A stretch of DNA of 64,000 nucleotides, from positions 1-64,000 of the forward strand of contig JAEZOU010000016.1 of the NCBI GenBank assembly GCA_023413895.1, given 5' to 3'. The translations under genes and the position numbers were made by a program. This stretch comes from Bacteroidota bacterium. Lineage in GTDB: Bacteria; Bacteroidota; Bacteroidia; Bacteroidales; WCHB1-69. Shown here one piece after another: positions 46,186 through 55,695 of this stretch (position 1 is its first letter; the number at the start of each line of letters is the position of its first letter). The notes under the pieces were generated by a model, which worked only from the letters and a program-made list of their open reading frames with translations, had not been told where the DNA came from and did no database searches.

Positions 46186-47379
46186 ATGAAATCAATTGAT
46201 CAAGCTCTTATAAAAGGGAAGAAAGTGTTAGTTCGCGTGGATTATAACGTTCCACAGAATGAAAATTTGGAAGTTACCAATAGAACAAGAATTGAAAGAA
46301 CTGTTCCTACTATCAAAAAAATCACTGAGGATGGAGGGGTTGCCATATTAATGTCACATTTAGGAAGACCGAAAGGAGAGGTGAAGGATAGTATGTCATT
46401 GCGCCATATTACATACGCAGTATCAGAAGTCTTAGGAAAAGAGATTCACTTTTTAGGAGATGTATGTGATGAAGATATTGCAGAAAAAGTGGCAAATTTA
46501 AAGCCTGGTGACGTTGCAATGTTAGAGAATTTAAGATTTCATAAAGAGGAAGAAAAAGGTGATGAAAACTTTGCAAAAAAGCTTGCCCAATTGGGAGATA
46601 TTTATGTAAATGATGCTTTTGGAACAGCACACAGAGAACACGCATCTACAGCAACTATTGTAAAATTCTTCCCCAATAATGCGTATGCTGGCTATCTTTT
46701 ATTCCAAGAAGTGCAGAGTTTAAAAACCGTTTTTGGTGCTGGACACCCACCTTTTACGGCAATTATTGGGGGTTCTAAAATCTCTACTAAGATTAAGATT
46801 TTGAACAACTTATTGGATAAAGTAGATAATTTGATTATCGGAGGAGGAATGGCGTACACATTCTTGGCAGCGATGGGCGTTACCATAGGTTCATCACCAT
46901 ACGAAGAGGAGATGATTCCCGTAGCGCGTGAGGTTATCCGTCAAGCGCACAGAAAAGGGATCGACCTCTATTTACCTATTGATAACATCTGCGGAGATTC
47001 ATTCTCTAACGATGCCAACACCATGGTTACGCAACACAACAATATTCCTGATGGTTGGGAAGGATTGGATATCGGGCCACGCACTATCAAGAAGTTTACA
47101 AAAATCATAAACTCTTCACGGACAATACTTTGGAATGGACCTGTAGGCGTTTTCGAGTTTGACAATTTCGGAAAAGGAACGCAGGCATTAGCTATTTCCG
47201 TTGCTAGTGCAACTCTCTCAGGAGCATACTCACTAGTGGGTGGCGGCGATACAATTTCCGCTATTGGAAAATATGGATTTTCCCCTTTCATCTCCTATAT
47301 CAGTACTGGCGGTGGAGCCATGCTCGAATATTTGGAAGGAACAGAACTTCCTGGAATTAAAGCATTAGAAGAAAATTAG
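46186..47379 (+). CDS. pgk: Phosphoglycerate kinase
   Basis: A 397-residue glycolytic enzyme that transfers phosphate between 1,3-bisphosphoglycerate and ADP. Motifs: VRVDYNVP and SHLGRPKGE in the N-domain, GDVAMLENLRFH, IGGSKISTK, NGPVGVFE (nucleotide loop) and GGGDTISA near the end. Normal length. The ATG at 46186 is chosen because it follows a good promoter; the TTG upstream lies inside the -7 box. The M16 peptidase gene starts 2 bases after the stop. Confidence 0.97.
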   Translation: MKSIDQALIKGKKVLVRVDYNVPQNENLEVTNRTRIERTVPTIKKITEDGGVAILMSHLGRPKGEVKDSMSLRHITYAVSEVLGKEIHFLGDVCDEDIAEKVANLKPGDVAMLENLRFHKEEEKGDENFAKKLAQLGDIYVNDAFGTAHREHASTATIVKFFPNNAYAGYLLFQEVQSLKTVFGAGHPPFTAIIGGSKISTKIKILNNLLDKVDNLIIGGGMAYTFLAAMGVTIGSSPYEEEMIPVAREVIRQAHRKGIDLYLPIDNICGDSFSNDANTMVTQHNNIPDGWEGLDIGPRTIKKFTKIINSSRTILWNGPVGVFEFDNFGKGTQALAISVASATLSGAYSLVGGGDTISAIGKYGFSPFISYISTGGGAMLEYLEGTELPGIKALEEN

Positions 47380-47381
47380 TT

Positions 47382-48626
47382 ATGGCTCTTACCTTCAAAA
47401 AACATCAGTTTGCCAACGGATTAAAACTGATTGTTCACGAGAACAATAATACACCGATGGCAACGTTTCATGTAACCTACAATGTAGGAGCACGTTGTGA
47501 AAATCCTGAACGCACTGGATTGGCGCATCTTCTTGAACATTATATGTTTTGCGGATCTGTAAATGTGCCCAAATATGACGAACCTCTACAAAAAATTGGT
47601 GCCATTAACAACGCTTATACTTCATCAGATCTTACCTGCTACTACATTAATCTTCCTGCCAATAACATAGAAACAGCCTTTTGGTTAGAGTCTGATAGGA
47701 TGTTGTCGTTAGCTTTCGATAACAAATCTTTGGAGATCCAAAAATCGGTAGTTATGGAGGAGTTCAAAGAGGTGCAATTGAACCGCCCCTACAGTGATTT
47801 GTGGAGCCTATTTCACGAAATGGTGTACAAAAAACACCCTTATCGCTGGTTGGTAATTGGAAAGGAACTATCGCATATCGAAAACGCTACGATGGATGAT
47901 ATACGCAATTTTTACAACAAATATTATATTCCTAACAATGCAGTAGTTGCAATTTCTGGGAATGTAAAATTTGAGGAGATGGTCCGCTTAGGAGAGAAAT
48001 GGTTTTCTGATATTCCAGCGGGAGAAATTCCCATAAATAATTATCCACAAGAACCTTTGCAAACCGAAGCACGACTACTTGAAGTAAAACGAGATGCGCC
48101 TAATGATATGTTGGTAAAGGGTTGGAAAATGTGCGAGCGAAAAAATAACCTTTTCTACGCTTGCGACCTGCTCTCCGACCTTTTAGGCAGCGGTTACTCC
48201 TCGTACTTGAACCGAGAACTAGTACTGAAAAATAAGATTTTTACTGACATAAATGTTTATATTACTGCCAATATTGAACCTGGTATGTTTGTTTTTGCTG
48301 GCAGACCACACACAGATATTGACCTACGAAAAGCCAACGATTTGCTTTCGGAAACGCTTTACAACTTCCATTACGAGCCTGAAGATTTCGCTTTTCACTT
48401 GCAAAAAGTGAAAAATCGCGTTGAATCGGTAATATTGAGCAATGAAATGAAGGCTGAAGATTGCGCTGCAGCATTGGCAAGTTCTGAAATTATCGACTCT
48501 GCAGAAGCATTCAATAACGACTGCGACCGCTATTTTGCCGTTACTGAAGCACAAATCATGGAGGTGATGGAGCAATATATCACACCAGAAAAGGAAAGCA
48601 CTCTTTTATACGAAGCAAATTATTGA
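47382..48626 (+). CDS. M16-family zinc metallopeptidase
   Basis: A 414-residue peptidase of the mitochondrial-processing-peptidase type. The inverted zinc motif HLLEH (His49, Glu52, His53) is intact, with a downstream metal-binding Glu likely in the helix around VVMEEFKEVQ. Both M16 halves are present (about 1-210 and 215-414). No signal peptide is seen, so it is probably cytoplasmic. It is co-transcribed with pgk. Substrate unknown. Confidence 0.9.
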   Translation: MALTFKKHQFANGLKLIVHENNNTPMATFHVTYNVGARCENPERTGLAHLLEHYMFCGSVNVPKYDEPLQKIGAINNAYTSSDLTCYYINLPANNIETAFWLESDRMLSLAFDNKSLEIQKSVVMEEFKEVQLNRPYSDLWSLFHEMVYKKHPYRWLVIGKELSHIENATMDDIRNFYNKYYIPNNAVVAISGNVKFEEMVRLGEKWFSDIPAGEIPINNYPQEPLQTEARLLEVKRDAPNDMLVKGWKMCERKNNLFYACDLLSDLLGSGYSSYLNRELVLKNKIFTDINVYITANIEPGMFVFAGRPHTDIDLRKANDLLSETLYNFHYEPEDFAFHLQKVKNRVESVILSNEMKAEDCAAALASSEIIDSAEAFNNDCDRYFAVTEAQIMEVMEQYITPEKESTLLYEANY

Positions 48627-48721
48627 TTATCAAAAATTTAAGATAATCCTACTCGTTTCTCAATTCACATATACAAAGTTACAAATGAAATAAATAAAAT
48701 GATTACTTGTACATGAACTAC

Positions 48722-48746
48722 TTTTCTAAACTATTAGTTTAGAAAA
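48722..48746 (+). terminator. Hairpin after the pgk-M16 operon
   Basis: An 11-bp perfect stem TTTTCTAAACT/AGTTTAGAAAA with a 3-base loop, about 95 bases past the stop. A/T-rich flanks, but no strong T-run, so it may be a weak terminator. The rest of 48627-48898 shows nothing else. Confidence 0.5.
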
Positions 48747-48898
48747 TAAATTATTCCGTTCTTTGTGAAAAATAATTTTAACATATGCCATTAAAAAGAG
48801 AACATATAATAAAATACAGCTTGAATACAAACTCATTAAACTCCGAATATCCAATTTAAGGTTAATATAGGTGGTTATATAAAAAATCCATGTTGTAT

Positions 48899-51800
48899 AT
48901 GAGAAATCTATTTTTACTTCTAATTTTTGCAGTTTCCCTACAAGTATCTGCTCAAAATCGAATAAAAAATGATTTTAAAATAGGAATGTTTCAATCAGAA
49001 GGATATATGCTACAAAATTCTTATTGCGGAAAGATTCCTTATGAAATTGCAAAAATAAACGACTTGAATACAAGTTGTTTAAACATATTATCTGAAGATG
49101 GGTTTAACATACATAATCCATATTACCCTAACGAGTGGGTTTCTGAAAAATTCATGGAAACTTTTCTCCAACTTTCAAAAGCAAATAATTTACAAGTAGA
49201 ATTATCCTGCCTTTATTACTATAAACCAACAATCGATTTTATCAATGGATCAATTAACTATGAAAATTTTGGAGAAAATATATATGATAATTGTGGTAAT
49301 ACCATAGACTCTTGTAAATCTCCATATGAAGAAGGTTTTTTTCGTACCAATATCAAGTCTTTATTTAACAATATTCTTTCAAACAACCATATCAAAAACG
49401 TAGTTTGGGGAATTCACCTATCAGAAGAAGCTGCTGCTTTTCATCCTTTTTTATTTTCCAATGATTGTAAAACAAATGGAGCAAACTGGGGAGATTCCAC
49501 ATGTTTTTACAATTGTGAAGTTCCCCCTACCAACGTTGCACAATCTATTCATTACTTCATAGATTCATTATTTATACCACTTAATTTACCTTATAAAACC
49601 ATAGTAATGGAAGCCTTCCATAATAATTGTATAAACGATACAACTTGTGATACAGAAGGAATATATAATCCCCAAAATTATATTCAATTATTAGACAATA
49701 ATAATAGATCTGTTTTTTTTGAAGGTTCTTATACTCAATTTTTATATTATGACTTAAATCAACAAATATACAATAATATGGGTAATATAGCTAATCCACA
49801 TTATTTAGGCCCTTTCAAAACCATTGATTATGCTACGAAATTTTCTTCAAATATTCATAAAGTAATTTCCATTATGGGTACAAACTCTGAACCTGATACT
49901 GATATAAATGCATGCTATTTGTCACATTACCATTCCGATACCCTAATCCAAAATGCAAATTGGTTATGGTTTCAAGCCTACACTTCCATAATACATGGTG
50001 CACAAGGTATTTGGTTTTGGGGTTTGTCTTCTGCATGGAATAATGATTATAAAGATTTAAACAATTACACAAAATGGCTACTAAATGATACAAATAGTTA
50101 TACAAGAGAAAATTTTCCATATAATTATAATCAATATGTTGCACATTTGGCAAAAGAACTAAGATTTTTAGTGAATAACAATATATTAAGCACTGATCCA
50201 TCTTCCATAATATTATCCAAAACGGATAATATTGATACACATTGTATTCTTCCATTGGCAATTTCATATATTCCACGAGGACTAGACTCTGAGAAAAGGA
50301 ATGAAAAATATGGACTACGATATACAATACGAACGAATGGAACAGATTCTTACATGATTATTACTAATCCACTTAATGTACCGGTATCAACTGAATTAGA
50401 CTTTTCAAATCTACCTAATCAGAGTATTCAGAATTCTATAGGTATTCAATTTCTTTTTGAAGACAATAGATACCCTGTAACAAGTAATATGTATAAAGTT
50501 GATAGAAATTCCAAAATTGATTTAGTTCAAAACTTAATTGAAAAGACATATTTCGTACCATTTAAAAATTCAACAAAAAAAATAAAAATTTCTTTGGGTC
50601 CACTAGATGTTAAAGTTTTAAAGTTTGTTTCTCTTGATAGTAATGATTATAATAATGGGTGGCACAAAATATGGTCAAATTATGGAAATGGGAAAATAGG
50701 AGGACACTTTATCAAAGATTCGGATCGTTTCTATATTTGTGATTATAATGGCGACGGAGAAGAAGAATTACTTTGTGTCGGATATAGTGATTCAGGAGCA
50801 AATGATTGGATAACAATACTTAAATATATCAATGGAAGTTGGAATTGGTGCTTTAGCAATTATGGAGATTCTTCTCTGTTTGAAGGCCTATATTTATATA
50901 GGAATAATCTATACGTTGGGGATTTCGATGGTGATGGGAAAGAAGAATTACTTGGTAATAAAAGTGAAAGTAAACTCAAACTTTTCAAATTTAATTCTAA
51001 CACTATCGAATGTATATGGACAGAGGGACAAAACTCAAATATAAGTTCGTATAAACAAAATATATACATCGGTGATTTCAATGGCGATAATATAGATGAA
51101 CTATTAGTAGGAAATAATAAAAAAAATAAAGTGGCCATGTTTAAATGGAATGGGAATGATTTCTACTCTATATGGGAAAATGAAAACACATCACCTCTTT
51201 TACCATATTTACCAAAACTTAAAGTAGTTAATATTGATGGTCTTGGTGGAACAGAATTATTAGGGCTTTCTTCGTGGGCAACATTATTTCAATTTGATGG
51301 TTTAAATTGGAATTGGTTATGGAGTAATTATGGTGCAGACAATTTTAATGGTTGGGATTACCCATTACTTTCTACAGATAAATTATTAATTGGTAACATA
51401 GATAATGATTTGAAAGAAGAGATTTTTTTCATTCAGACTCAACAAAATGCACAATGGGCACAAACTATGGATTTTTCCCAGAATAATTGGAGTTGGAATT
51501 GGTCTGCTAATCCAGAATATTCATCTCCATATATTGGAGATTGGCCTCTAACTACGAATTATGGTGAAAATACTAATTATTTTTTGATTCACACAAAATA
51601 TAATCATCCCAAAAATTTATTGGCAATGAGAAAATTTTGTAACTCTTATTTATTAAATATGTATGAGTATTCTTCAAATAATAATTTCAAAAAAGCAGAT
51701 TTTAATTTTTACAGAATCGAGAAAAATAAAAAAGCAAGAATTTATCCTAACCCAACCACTGGAAAATGTAATATTGTTTCTTTAACAGATGATCTTTTTT

Positions 51801-51967
51801 GTAAAATTATTATTCAAGATATCTATGGAAAAATTCTTTTTGAAAAGAACATGTTTTTGGATAATACTATTGAAATAGAATTATCTTCTTTTGCAGATGG
51901 AGTGTATATACTGACTACAATGAATCAAGAGGGAAAATTATCTAACTATAAAATAATAAAACAATAA
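48899..51967 (+). CDS. Secreted glycosidase-like/FG-GAP repeat protein, T9SS cargo
   Basis: A 1022-residue exported protein with a signal peptide (about 1-20, LQVSAQ). Residues ~25-440 look like a (beta/alpha)8-type region, with VVWGIHLSEEAAAF, TIVMEAFHNNC and WLWFQAYTSIIHGAQGIWFW; a glycosidase-like fold is possible but no family is certain. Residues ~580-880 hold about five FG-GAP/VCBS-type repeats with calcium-loop motifs DYNGDGEEELL, DFDGDGKEELL and DFNGDNIDELL. The last ~80 residues are a T9SS sorting domain (IYPNPTTGKC). The gene looks more AT-rich than its neighbours, which may mean recent acquisition. ATG 48899 fits the signal peptide best. Confidence 0.82.
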   Translation: MRNLFLLLIFAVSLQVSAQNRIKNDFKIGMFQSEGYMLQNSYCGKIPYEIAKINDLNTSCLNILSEDGFNIHNPYYPNEWVSEKFMETFLQLSKANNLQVELSCLYYYKPTIDFINGSINYENFGENIYDNCGNTIDSCKSPYEEGFFRTNIKSLFNNILSNNHIKNVVWGIHLSEEAAAFHPFLFSNDCKTNGANWGDSTCFYNCEVPPTNVAQSIHYFIDSLFIPLNLPYKTIVMEAFHNNCINDTTCDTEGIYNPQNYIQLLDNNNRSVFFEGSYTQFLYYDLNQQIYNNMGNIANPHYLGPFKTIDYATKFSSNIHKVISIMGTNSEPDTDINACYLSHYHSDTLIQNANWLWFQAYTSIIHGAQGIWFWGLSSAWNNDYKDLNNYTKWLLNDTNSYTRENFPYNYNQYVAHLAKELRFLVNNNILSTDPSSIILSKTDNIDTHCILPLAISYIPRGLDSEKRNEKYGLRYTIRTNGTDSYMIITNPLNVPVSTELDFSNLPNQSIQNSIGIQFLFEDNRYPVTSNMYKVDRNSKIDLVQNLIEKTYFVPFKNSTKKIKISLGPLDVKVLKFVSLDSNDYNNGWHKIWSNYGNGKIGGHFIKDSDRFYICDYNGDGEEELLCVGYSDSGANDWITILKYINGSWNWCFSNYGDSSLFEGLYLYRNNLYVGDFDGDGKEELLGNKSESKLKLFKFNSNTIECIWTEGQNSNISSYKQNIYIGDFNGDNIDELLVGNNKKNKVAMFKWNGNDFYSIWENENTSPLLPYLPKLKVVNIDGLGGTELLGLSSWATLFQFDGLNWNWLWSNYGADNFNGWDYPLLSTDKLLIGNIDNDLKEEIFFIQTQQNAQWAQTMDFSQNNWSWNWSANPEYSSPYIGDWPLTTNYGENTNYFLIHTKYNHPKNLLAMRKFCNSYLLNMYEYSSNNNFKKADFNFYRIEKNKKARIYPNPTTGKCNIVSLTDDLFCKIIIQDIYGKILFEKNMFLDNTIEIELSSFADGVYILTTMNQEGKLSNYKIIKQ

Positions 51968-51975
51968 ATAAAATT

Positions 51976-52839
51976 ATGAAACAAAAAATAGAACAACTTT
52001 ACCATTTCTTTTCTCCTAAATTTCAAACTTTGTTTCTTGAATATCCCGTAAGATTTCTTCCTCGATATGGGGAGAAAAAGCCTGCACATCAAATTCTTTA
52101 TAAAGTTATAAATGAGAATCGAGCAACTTATCGTGGGCTTTTAGAAACTTTTCTCAAACATTCCGATTACTTCTTCAGCATTAAAGACGCTGCAGTAGAA
52201 AAGGAGGAGAACCTGCCCGCATGGAATAATGGTTTTCTACCTGGATTGGATATGATTTCAATTTACGGAATGATTGCGTACTATCAACCCAAAAACTACA
52301 TTGAAATTGGATCGGGAAACTCTACCAAAATAGCAAGAAAATCTATTATCGACAACCATTTACAAACCAAAATTACCTCGATTGACCCTTTCCCACGTGC
52401 GCAAATTGACCATCTTTCAGATAACGTAATCCGTAAGCCATTTGAGCAATTTGAAAATTTAGAATCGATAATTGACACTTTGCAAGAGAATGATATTTTG
52501 TTTATCGACAACTCACATCGAGTTTTTCCCAATTCTGACGCAATGGTAACCTTTATGGAGTTGCTTCCTCGATTAAGAAAAGGTGTGGTTGTGCATATTC
52601 ACGACATCTATTTACCTTACGATTACCCTCAATTTATGTGCGACCGTTTTTACAACGAGCAATACTTTCTAGCGGCATTTTTGATGGCAAATCCTACAAA
52701 ATATTGCACACTTCTACCCAACTACTTTATAAGTGAAGATAGTGAACTTTCGCAAATTCTTGCTCCTATTTGGTTACATCCTAACTTACAAAATGTAGAG
52801 CGACATGGTGGAAGTTTCTGGCTACAAATTGGCGAATAG
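51976..52839 (+). CDS. Class I SAM-dependent methyltransferase-like protein
   Basis: A 287-residue cytoplasmic protein. The Rossmann-type motif I is YIEIGSGNSTKIA, with motif II-like ITSIDPFPRAQI and DILFIDNSHRVF then VVVHIHDIYLPYDYP, as in the Methyltransf_24 group. The substrate is unknown; members are often in polysaccharide or secondary-metabolite loci. It starts 8 bases after the FG-GAP protein stop, so the two may be co-transcribed although their composition differs. Confidence 0.8.
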   Translation: MKQKIEQLYHFFSPKFQTLFLEYPVRFLPRYGEKKPAHQILYKVINENRATYRGLLETFLKHSDYFFSIKDAAVEKEENLPAWNNGFLPGLDMISIYGMIAYYQPKNYIEIGSGNSTKIARKSIIDNHLQTKITSIDPFPRAQIDHLSDNVIRKPFEQFENLESIIDTLQENDILFIDNSHRVFPNSDAMVTFMELLPRLRKGVVVHIHDIYLPYDYPQFMCDRFYNEQYFLAAFLMANPTKYCTLLPNYFISEDSELSQILAPIWLHPNLQNVERHGGSFWLQIGE

Positions 52840-53043
52840 CGGTTGAAATTTGCTATCCGGCTTGCGTTAGGGATAGAAGCGGTTATGAGCGCCGATCTGG
52901 AATTTGGCGCTTAGAATTTAGAATTTAGGACTTAGAAATTGGGTTAGAAATAGATTGACGCGAAAGAAAGAGGCGCGAAATTTGAGCGGATAGCCCGACG
53001 GCGAGCGCGGCTTGTGCGAGGAAGCCGGAACGCCCAAATAATC
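52840..53043. repeat. GC-rich intergenic repeat element
   Basis: A compact GC-rich island in an AT-rich genome. It has inverted ends GCTATCCG (52852-52859) and CGGATAGC (52987-52994), an inner hairpin GCGCC/GGCGC (52889-52910), a short tandem region of the type GAATTTAGAATTTAG (52911-52950), and the tail GCGAGCGCGGCTTGTGCGAG. Similar elements (with GGATAGCCCG and TTAGGGATAGAAGCGG) recur between genes in Bacteroidetes genomes, as I recall them; only this copy is in the window. No ORF is present. Confidence 0.6.
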
Positions 53044-54249
53044 TTAATTTATTGTATAGTTACAAACGAGATAGGACAGAAATCCTGCTGCGGTTAGCAA
53101 AGCCTCATCATCAGCATCGAAACGTGCGGAATGAAGATTGTGAACTTTACCCAATGACTCATTGCGGACGCCCACGCGCATAAAAGTGCCTGGAATCTGT
53201 TGCAAATAGTAGCTAAAATCCTCAGCAGTACAGCGTTCTGGAACCTGAATTGCGTTTTCTCTACCTAAAAATTCCCCTACCAACTCCTTTGTTTTAGTCG
53301 TTACTTCAGGCGAGTTAAATAGCATAGGATACCCATGGCGAATATCTACCTGACAAGTTGCATTATGTTCATTTGCAACACTTTGGGCAATTTTTTGGAT
53401 TTTTTCAAGAATAATTTTCCGTTTTTCCTCATCAAACATTCTCAGTGTACCAGAAATGGAGACCTTATCGGGAACAATATTTGTAGCTCCATCTCCGATA
53501 AATTTGCCAAAATTGAGTACAAAAGGAGAACTTTCAGGTTTCAGTTTTGCAATTTCAGTCTCTAATGTCACGAGAATTTTTGCTCCAACAATCACAGGGT
53601 TAACAGTTTCGTGAGGGCGCGCAGCGTGACCTCCTTTGCCCAAAATTTCAAAATGCAGTTCATCGGTAGAGGCCATAAATGCACCGCTATGGAAGCCGAC
53701 TTGACCTGTTTTAATATTTGGGTCAGCATGAATTCCAAAAATTAGGTTTGGTTTTGGATTTTCTAATGCGCCAGCAGCAATCATGAAAGGAGCACCTCCG
53801 CTGTACTCCTCTTCCGAAGGCTGGAAAATTGCTTTCACGCAACCCGACCATTCGGACTTCATTGTATGCAAAATCATCAGTGTACCCAACAGTGTTGCAA
53901 TATGAAAATCGTGACCACAAGCGTGCATAACCTTTTCGTTTATAGAGCGATAATCAAAATCGTTCTCCTCTTGAATGGGCAATGCGTCCATATCAGCACG
54001 GAGCGCTACAACGCGTGAGTTTTCACACTTCTCGCCTACTAAATGCGCCACAATTCCATAACCTGCGATCTCCTTTTGGTAAGGAATTTCCAATGCGTCT
54101 AACACCTTACAAATTCGGCGCGCAGTTTCTTTTTCTTTCCCAGAAAGTTCTGGAAATCGGTGAAATTCGTGCCGCAACTGTACCATTTTCGGAAAATGAA
54201 TAGCAGCATTTTGCAAAATCTGTTCTCGGATTACGCTTATCTTTTCCAT
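53044..54249 (-). CDS. M20-family amidohydrolase (N-acyl-amino acid / hippurate type)
   Basis: A 401-residue cytoplasmic metallo-amidohydrolase. Metal-binding motifs HACGHDFHIATLLG and FQPSEEEYSGGAPFMI are present, then GKGGHAARPHETVNPV and a C-terminal RCTAEDFSYYLQQIPG with HSARFDADD. Relatives cleave N-acyl amino acids, hippurate, or indole-amino acid conjugates. A TAACTTTG -7 box lies at 54278-54285. It is separated from the next gene by 111 bases. Confidence 0.93.
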   Translation of the reverse strand: MEKISVIREQILQNAAIHFPKMVQLRHEFHRFPELSGKEKETARRICKVLDALEIPYQKEIAGYGIVAHLVGEKCENSRVVALRADMDALPIQEENDFDYRSINEKVMHACGHDFHIATLLGTLMILHTMKSEWSGCVKAIFQPSEEEYSGGAPFMIAAGALENPKPNLIFGIHADPNIKTGQVGFHSGAFMASTDELHFEILGKGGHAARPHETVNPVIVGAKILVTLETEIAKLKPESSPFVLNFGKFIGDGATNIVPDKVSISGTLRMFDEEKRKIILEKIQKIAQSVANEHNATCQVDIRHGYPMLFNSPEVTTKTKELVGEFLGRENAIQVPERCTAEDFSYYLQQIPGTFMRVGVRNESLGKVHNLHSARFDADDEALLTAAGFLSYLVCNYTIN

Positions 54250-54277
54250 CTGAAGTTTTCGTTTGATTTCACACTAA

Positions 54278-54285
54278 CAAAGTTA
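54278..54285 (-). promoter_or_regulatory. -7 box for the M20 amidohydrolase
   Basis: On the minus strand this reads TAACTTTG, 28 bases before the ATG at 54249. No clear -33 partner. Confidence 0.45.
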
Positions 54286-54360
54286 CAAAAATATATAGAA
54301 AGTAAGTTTATAAAATCTAATTGTTAAAACTAAGATTTTCAATTATTTACATCATAATTT

Positions 54361-54762
54361 TCAAAACTGAATTTCCGTAATCTGTTCTGAAAGGAAATCT
54401 ATATTAAAGAATCTGTGATTTTTTCCATTCGTTACGCAGATAATATCGGCGTGAATTGTTTTGTTGTATCTTCCCGCTTGTTCGAGCACTTTTTGTGTAA
54501 GTTTTACGTGCGGTGCTTTGCATTCCACCACCATCCAAGGTTTTCCATCAGGTTTGAAGACCAAAATATCATATCGTTTTTCCGTTCCGTTCACTAAAAT
54601 TTTGCGTTCTACAGAAATATGTGTTTCTGGTACATTCAGATTATTCATCAAGTAAAGGAGAAAAAACTGACGTACTTTCTCCTCTTCAGTAAGAGATACC
54701 CAAATCTTCCGAATTGGGTCAAAAACCTCATGATTTTCACCATTTTGTCGTAATTTTAGCAC
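54361..54762 (-). CDS. Orphan HsdR_N-type PD-(D/E)xK nuclease domain
   Basis: A 133-residue protein matching the N-terminal nuclease domain of type I restriction subunit R. A PD-(D/E)xK core is visible: Asp65 (YDILVF), Glu80 and Lys82 (VECKAP), with a conserved Gln/Tyr region QAGRYN. No helicase, methylase or specificity subunit is near. Such stand-alone domains occur widely in Bacteroidetes; their role (repair, defence) is unknown. No signal peptide. Confidence 0.85.
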   Translation of the reverse strand: MLKLRQNGENHEVFDPIRKIWVSLTEEEKVRQFFLLYLMNNLNVPETHISVERKILVNGTEKRYDILVFKPDGKPWMVVECKAPHVKLTQKVLEQAGRYNKTIHADIICVTNGKNHRFFNIDFLSEQITEIQF

Positions 54763-54826
54763 AAAAAATAGTTTTAATTATATGAACAAAAAACAATTCA
54801 AGCAAAAATATAGAAAACTACTTATA

Positions 54827-55579
54827 TTACAAGAAATTTTCGATAAACAACAATGTCATAAAGCCAATGAGCAGTCCGTAAGTAGCAATTTTTTGGAACC
54901 CGTGAGCGTGAGTTTCAGGAATCATCTCATCACTAACCACATAGAGCATTGCGCCGCCAGCAAATGCCAACATAATGGGCAGGAGGAGTGTTGAGATGGC
55001 CCCCATTCCGTAGCCAATCCAAACACCAACAACTTCTAAAAGGGCGATGAACATCGAGATAGTAAGGGTTCTGAATTTTGAAATTCCAGCAATTAACAAG
55101 GGCGCAATTACCACCATACCCTCAGGGATATTTTGAATTGCAATTCCGAGAGTTACAGCCCAAGCGTTACTTGTATCTGCAGAGTTAAATCCTACGCCTG
55201 CCGCAATTCCTTCTGGAAGTTTATGAAGGGCAATAGAAAGTACGAACAACATTATACGATTCAGAGAAGCATTAGTTTTATGTTCTTCTGGATCCAACCC
55301 TGTAATTTTGTGCATGTGCGGCGTAACAAAATCCAAGAGGTTGAGAAAAAGCGCGCCTACCAGCACCCCAATTGCTACAAGCCACCACTGGGAGCTTCCA
55401 GCTTGTTCTGCTGCAGGAACAATCAGTCCCAACGTAGCAGCAGCCAACATAATTCCAGCGCAAAAACCTAAAATTGCATCATTCCATTTATGGGGCAACT
55501 CCTTGATACCAAATCCGATAAAGGAACCTATTAAAGTTGCAAGGCTTAATCCTGCAGCGCTAATCCAAACCTGAGTCAT
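54827..55579 (-). CDS. ZIP-family divalent metal transporter
   Basis: A 250-residue membrane protein with about eight helices. The ZIP signature is ALHKLPEGIAAGVGFNSADT with a second metal motif AIQNIPEGMVVIAPLL. The family imports zinc, iron or manganese. The C-terminus ends TYGLLIGFMTLLFIENFL. It stands alone on the minus strand; no Fur or Zur site was recognised upstream. Confidence 0.9.
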   Translation of the reverse strand: MTQVWISAAGLSLATLIGSFIGFGIKELPHKWNDAILGFCAGIMLAAATLGLIVPAAEQAGSSQWWLVAIGVLVGALFLNLLDFVTPHMHKITGLDPEEHKTNASLNRIMLFVLSIALHKLPEGIAAGVGFNSADTSNAWAVTLGIAIQNIPEGMVVIAPLLIAGISKFRTLTISMFIALLEVVGVWIGYGMGAISTLLLPIMLAFAGGAMLYVVSDEMIPETHAHGFQKIATYGLLIGFMTLLFIENFL

Positions 55580-55606
55580 TATAGTAAACTTTATTTTAAA
55601 ACGAAA

Positions 55607-55649
55607 AAAATCTTACATATTGTTCAAGATGAATAACATGTAAGATTTT
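55607..55649. terminator. Hairpin terminator after guaB
   Basis: AAAATCTTACAT/ATGTAAGATTTT arms (12 bp) around an imperfect inner stem. On the minus strand the T-run TTTTTTT follows. It lies about 50 bases beyond the guaB stop at 55696. Confidence 0.75.
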
Positions 55650-55695
55650 CTATTTAAGGATAATAATAAGAATCTTTTAAAAGTTTGATATCAAT

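Noticed and set aside
54782..54994. 70-codon plus-strand ORF next to the ZIP gene
   Set aside because: Most of it is antisense to the ZIP transporter, and the reading frame lacks family features.
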